Assembly: GCA_027310505.1 (NCBI GenBank) | Contig: DAIDAS010000155.1 | Span: 1-25,324 of the forward strand | From: a bacterium | GTDB taxonomy: Bacteria > Pseudomonadota > Gammaproteobacteria > Burkholderiales > Methylophilaceae | Length of the DNA stretch: 25,324 nt | Direction: 5' to 3' | Shown: piece by piece, positions 23,039-25,324 of the stretch | How the letters are laid out: each line of letters opens with the position of its first letter | How positions within the stretch are numbered: position 1 is the first letter of the stretch | Notes under the pieces: generated by a model | Database searches by the model: none | What the model was told of the DNA's origin: nothing | Seen by the model: only the letters and a program-made list of their open reading frames with translations | Made by a program: the position numbers and the translations under genes

Positions 23039-23467
23039 GTGTTAACTATAGGAAAACTGGCAACATTGCTGGGCATGACGGTCGATACGCTACGGTTCTA
23101 TGAACGCGAGGGGCTGCTCGCTCCGGCGAGCAAGAGCGAGGGCGGCTATCGGCTTTACGATGAGGATTCGGTCGTTCGACTCCGGTTCATCAAACAGGCG
23201 CGAGACTGCGGCTTCACCCTCGGCGAAATCGAGCAGTTGCTAGTGTTGCGCGGACAGAGCGAGGCCTGCTGTGGGGATGTCCGGCGGCGCGCGATCGAGA
23301 AGAAGCTGCAGCTTGAGGGAAAGATACGGGCGCTCGCTGCCATGTCCAAGGCGCTGGACCATCTGATCGCTGACTGTTCCAATGAAACCCACCCGATTGA
23401 CGGCTGCCCGATCCTGGCAGCCCTCGAGAAGGCAACCACATCTTCAGACGTCGAAGGAAACAAGTGA
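23039..23467 (+). CDS. MerR-family metal sensor, divalent-metal type
   Basis: A 142-residue MerR regulator (HTH IGKLATLLGMTVDTLRFYERE, then the YRLYDEDSVVRLRFIKQAR wing and helix). Metal ligands expected from ZntR/CadR comparison are present: Cys77 (followed by Cys78), Cys113, His118 and Cys123 in the C-terminal CSNETHPIDGC loop. CueR-type Cu(I)/Ag(I) sensors have Ser at 77, so the sequence points to a divalent ion. Start: GTG at 23039 with GGAGGT at 23029-23034; the earlier in-frame GTG at 23033 overlaps that ribosome site and is less likely. The stop overlaps the next start by four bases (GTGA). It probably controls both divergent units. Confidence 0.9.
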   Translation: MLTIGKLATLLGMTVDTLRFYEREGLLAPASKSEGGYRLYDEDSVVRLRFIKQARDCGFTLGEIEQLLVLRGQSEACCGDVRRRAIEKKLQLEGKIRALAAMSKALDHLIADCSNETHPIDGCPILAALEKATTSSDVEGNK

Positions 23468-23730
23468 AGATCGAACTATTTTACGCACCCGGCTGCGACA
23501 AGTGCGCCGCCAATCGTGAGAATCTCAAGGCAGCGGCCAGCGAGCACGTCCCTGACGTCGAATGGTGCGAGCTGAACGTGCTGGATCACATGGAATATGC
23601 CGTTGACCTTGGAGTGCTCACCCTGCCGGCGATCGCCATCGATGGTGTGCTTGAGTTCCCGTCGCTGCCAAAGGTGAAGCAGTTTGCCGACGCCATCGCT
23701 CGCAAGGCGGCTAGCCTGGAACGGTCATGA
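23464..23730 (+). CDS. Small thioredoxin-like protein with CxxC
   Basis: An 88-residue cytoplasmic thioredoxin/glutaredoxin-like protein, no signal peptide. The active site is C11-DK-C14 after a first beta strand (IELFYAPG), and the cis-proline is in VLTLPAIAID. An extra cysteine is in VEWCELNV. It starts with GTG inside the merR stop and ends inside the ATG of the next gene, so three genes are translationally coupled. With a CcdA-like partner it may receive or deliver electrons across the membrane, or move a metal between thiols. It is shorter than standard thioredoxin (about 105) and has a CDKC rather than CGPC site. Confidence 0.85.
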   Translation: MKIELFYAPGCDKCAANRENLKAAASEHVPDVEWCELNVLDHMEYAVDLGVLTLPAIAIDGVLEFPSLPKVKQFADAIARKAASLERS

Positions 23731-24428
23731 TCATGGATCCCTCAGCACTGGGTCAAGCCGTCCAGCACAGCGGTTTCGCGGCTGTCGGCGTCGGGTTTCT
23801 GACGGGTCTCTTTTTCAGCCTGAATCCGGTGGCTGTCGCGGCGATCCCGGTGTCGCTCGCTTATGTCACAAAGGCCAGGAACAGGAGCGAGTCAGTCACC
23901 TTCGGCAGCATGTTCATCCTCGGCCTGATCGCGATGCACGTGCTGCTCGGATTGCTGGCCGGCCTGAGCGGACTCTGGGTCGCGCGCTTGCTCGGACGGC
24001 AATGGGGACTCGTGCTTGGGCCGTTCCTTATTCTCCTCGGACTGATCTGGCCAGGCTGGCTTCGATTGCCGCTCCCGACCGTGTCTGTCCGCGCGCGTCG
24101 TGTCACTGGCGTTTGGGGCGCCTTCACGTTAGGGATGGTTTTTTCGGTAGCGGTCTGTCCGTTTTGCACGCCCGCCTTGCTGGTCCTGTTGGGCGGAGCC
24201 GCTTCGGCCGGCTCGCCACTGCTGGGCGCTGCGTTGCTGCTGGCATTCGCGATCGGCCGCTCGATCCCGGTTGGCATGGGGGCGTGGGCCGTCGGCTGGC
24301 TGGAAAGCCTGAAGCCGTTTGCCAAATATTCACGGGCATTCGAAGTTATCGGCGGCATCGCGCCGATCGCGGCGGGGCTATACATGCTGAACGCTTATTT
24401 CTTCGTTATCCCATCACTGGCGGCGTAG
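23727..24428 (+). CDS. CcdA/DsbD-like membrane thiol transporter, first cysteine missing
   Basis: A 233-residue protein with six predicted helices in the CcdA/DsbD-beta pattern. In that family one cysteine follows a proline in helix 1 and another is in helix 4; together they carry reducing power across the membrane. Here helix 1 reads SLNPVAVAAIPVSL, with Val35 where Cys would be, while helix 4 has two cysteines in C144-PF-C147-TP. Electron transfer, if any, must therefore use the CPFC pair, or the protein has another task such as metal transport. It starts ATG at 23727 inside the thioredoxin stop (ATGA); ATG at 23733 is an alternative. Related proteins with NPV are, as far as I recall, annotated only as cytochrome c biogenesis proteins. 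Confidence 0.8.
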   Translation: MIMDPSALGQAVQHSGFAAVGVGFLTGLFFSLNPVAVAAIPVSLAYVTKARNRSESVTFGSMFILGLIAMHVLLGLLAGLSGLWVARLLGRQWGLVLGPFLILLGLIWPGWLRLPLPTVSVRARRVTGVWGAFTLGMVFSVAVCPFCTPALLVLLGGAASAGSPLLGAALLLAFAIGRSIPVGMGAWAVGWLESLKPFAKYSRAFEVIGGIAPIAAGLYMLNAYFFVIPSLAA

Positions 24429-24447
24429 GCGCCAGGAGGCGATCGCC

Positions 24448-24531
24448 ATGAGTGAGAAGGCCACGTTAACTGTTGACGCCTCAGTGTGCTGCGGCAGGAA
24501 GACGTCTGACGCTGAAATCGCCTACGCGTAG
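24448..24531 (+). CDS. Short Cys-Cys reading frame, probably the cut-off start of a gene
   Basis: Nineteen bases after the CcdA-like stop, AGGAGG (24434-24439) stands eight bases before an ATG, the best ribosome site of this unit. The frame gives 27 residues, MSEKATLTVDASVCCGRKTS then DAEIAYA. The CCG near the N-terminus recalls metal-binding tails, but I do not recognise a family. From 24501 on the DNA looks like the end of a Tn3-family transposon, so only about the first 18 codons may be original; the rest and the stop would belong to the inserted element. It would have been the fourth gene of the merR unit. Confidence 0.5.
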   Translation: MSEKATLTVDASVCCGRKTSDAEIAYA

Positions 24532-24538
24532 TTATGTA
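24501..24538. repeat. Possible left inverted repeat of a Tn3-family transposon
   Basis: Starting at 24501 the text GACGTCTGACGCTGAAATCG shares GTCTGACGCT with the end of Tn3 (GGGGTCTGACGCTCAGTGG) at the same offset, and the 38-bp span closes in GTAGTTATG where Tn3 has CACGTTAAG. It lies 25-62 bp before a Tn3-family transposase gene reading inward. The first bases are GAC rather than GGG, and the middle differs, so the assignment is tentative. A perfect palindrome CTACGCGTAG (24522-24531) lies within it. Confidence 0.4.
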
Positions 24539-24562
24539 CCCAATTGGAATCATTCAGAGGCG

Positions 24563-25324
24563 ATGAGCAGCGTTCACGAAACCGCGTACCCTCGACTGAA
24601 AGAAGAGTTCACCGAACAAGAACTCATTGCCATTTATACTCCCACCCCCGGTGAGTTGCGATTTGTCGCCGCGCGATACCGGCAGGTGACACTTCAGACC
24701 TATTTGCTGGTCCAGCTCAAACTATTGCAGAGGTTGGGCTACTTCATCGCGCTCACGACCGTGCCCAGGGAAATCATCAAGCACATCTGTTCCCGCGCAC
24801 AGGTCCGGGTACCAAGCAGAATCGCTCTGGCCAAGTACGACAAGTCCGGTACCAAACATCGTCATCGCGCTCATCTGCGCGAGTTTGTCGGGGTACGCGA
24901 GTTGACGGCGGCAGACCAGAGATGGCTTGACGGGCAGGCGCTGCAGGCCGCCCAGACCAAGCAGGAGCTGGCCGACATCATCAACGTGCTGATCGAGGAA
25001 CTGGTGCAGCGCCGCTTTGAACTGCCCAGCTATACCGACCTGTACCGGCTATCGAGCAAGTCACGCGCTATCGTGAACGAGAACATCTATCGTTCGGTCA
25101 CAGTTTGCTTGTCCGATGCGGCGATCGACCGGATCGATGGCTTGTTCAAGTCTGCCGCCGGCCGCAGCCCTTGGGATGAGCTGAAACGGGAACCGAAGCA
25201 GCCCAATATGCGTGAGGTCACGGACTTCCTTACGCATATCGATCGCATGATGCTGCTGTCGGGCGATCTGCCCGATACCAGCCACATCGCGGCTTCAAAG
25301 CGCGAGCAGCTGGTGCTCGAAGCG
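24563..25324 (+). CDS. tnpA: Tn3-family transposase, N-terminal part (runs off window)
   Basis: An open frame of 254 codons continues past the last base. It opens MSSVHETAYPRLKEEFTEQE and reads on into YTPTPGELRFVAARYRQ, the N-terminal DUF4158-type DNA-binding region of Tn3-family transposases. Blocks such as QTYLLVQLKLLQRLGYF and ELPSYTDLYRLSSKSR fit the same domain. It is clearly not of the Tn21 subgroup: its N-terminus shares no obvious similarity with the TnpA at 15718. The DDE residues would lie beyond the window. GAGG is only two bases from the ATG, so the true start may be slightly different. Whether the gene is intact is unknown. Confidence 0.85.
   Translation, partial: MSSVHETAYPRLKEEFTEQELIAIYTPTPGELRFVAARYRQVTLQTYLLVQLKLLQRLGYFIALTTVPREIIKHICSRAQVRVPSRIALAKYDKSGTKHRHRAHLREFVGVRELTAADQRWLDGQALQAAQTKQELADIINVLIEELVQRRFELPSYTDLYRLSSKSRAIVNENIYRSVTVCLSDAAIDRIDGLFKSAAGRSPWDELKREPKQPNMREVTDFLTHIDRMMLLSGDLPDTSHIAASKREQLVLEA

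Overview
The window is a dense metal- and metalloid-resistance mosaic made of nested or abutting transposons. Gene content, GC-rich codon use and the families present (Tn402/Tn5053 tni module, Tn21-subgroup TnpA, PbrRABCT, RcnRA, ars operon with ArsH) suggest a proteobacterium, most likely a beta-proteobacterium of the Cupriavidus/Comamonas/Delftia/Achromobacter type. The DNA is probably from a plasmid or genomic island. That assignment is inference; there is no rRNA, tRNA or housekeeping gene to anchor it.

Region 1 (1-8275) is the right part of a Tn402/Tn5053-type transposon: the end of tniB, tniQ, a resolution site, tniR, then a convergent lead module (pbrA-pbrBC-pbrT on the minus strand, pbrR divergent on the plus strand). 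It ends in a 25-bp terminal inverted repeat whose outer end is base 8275. The layout is that of Tn5053 with its mer cargo replaced by a pbr cargo. PbrA exports Pb/Zn/Cd, the PAP2-LspA fusion supplies phosphatase and signal peptidase II-like functions, PbrT is an FTR1-type permease with a cytochrome c domain, and PbrR controls the operon from a 19-bp-spacer promoter.

Region 2 (8276-11176) looks like one end of a Tn21-subgroup transposon. It starts inside a res-like site, which the Tn402-type element appears to have used as its target. It carries rcnA/rcnR (Ni/Co efflux and sensor, with two G-tract operators between them) and a CaCA-family cation exchanger. The exchanger's leader contains a yybP-ykoY (Mn2+) riboswitch. 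The region ends in a 38-bp Tn21-type inverted repeat.

Region 3 (11177-11727) is a 0.55-kb wedge between two Tn21-type inverted repeats in the same orientation. It holds a small ModE-type regulator gene and a 24-bp ModE-box-like palindrome next to it, apparently the remains of a molybdate-uptake locus.

Region 4 (11743-18687) is an arsenic operon, arsR-arsC-arsC-arsB-arsC-arsH, with arsenate reductases of two unrelated folds. It runs straight into an intact Tn21-subgroup tnpA with no tnpR or res between. A 5' fragment of an IS5-family transposase follows tnpA.

Region 5 (18932-24531) is the least familiar part: two divergent units around MerR-type promoters. The minus-strand unit encodes a P1B-type ATPase with a Tyr-Pro-Cys membrane motif, an HMA metallochaperone and an MFS exporter. 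The plus-strand unit encodes a MerR-family sensor with divalent-metal-type cysteines, a mini-thioredoxin with CxxC, a CcdA/DsbD-like membrane protein lacking the first canonical cysteine, and a short Cys-Cys reading frame that seems cut by the next transposon. I infer a metal-export system coupled to trans-membrane thiol redox; the metal is not certain. Region 6 (about 24501-25324) is the start of a different Tn3-family transposon, with the N-terminal part of its transposase running off the window.
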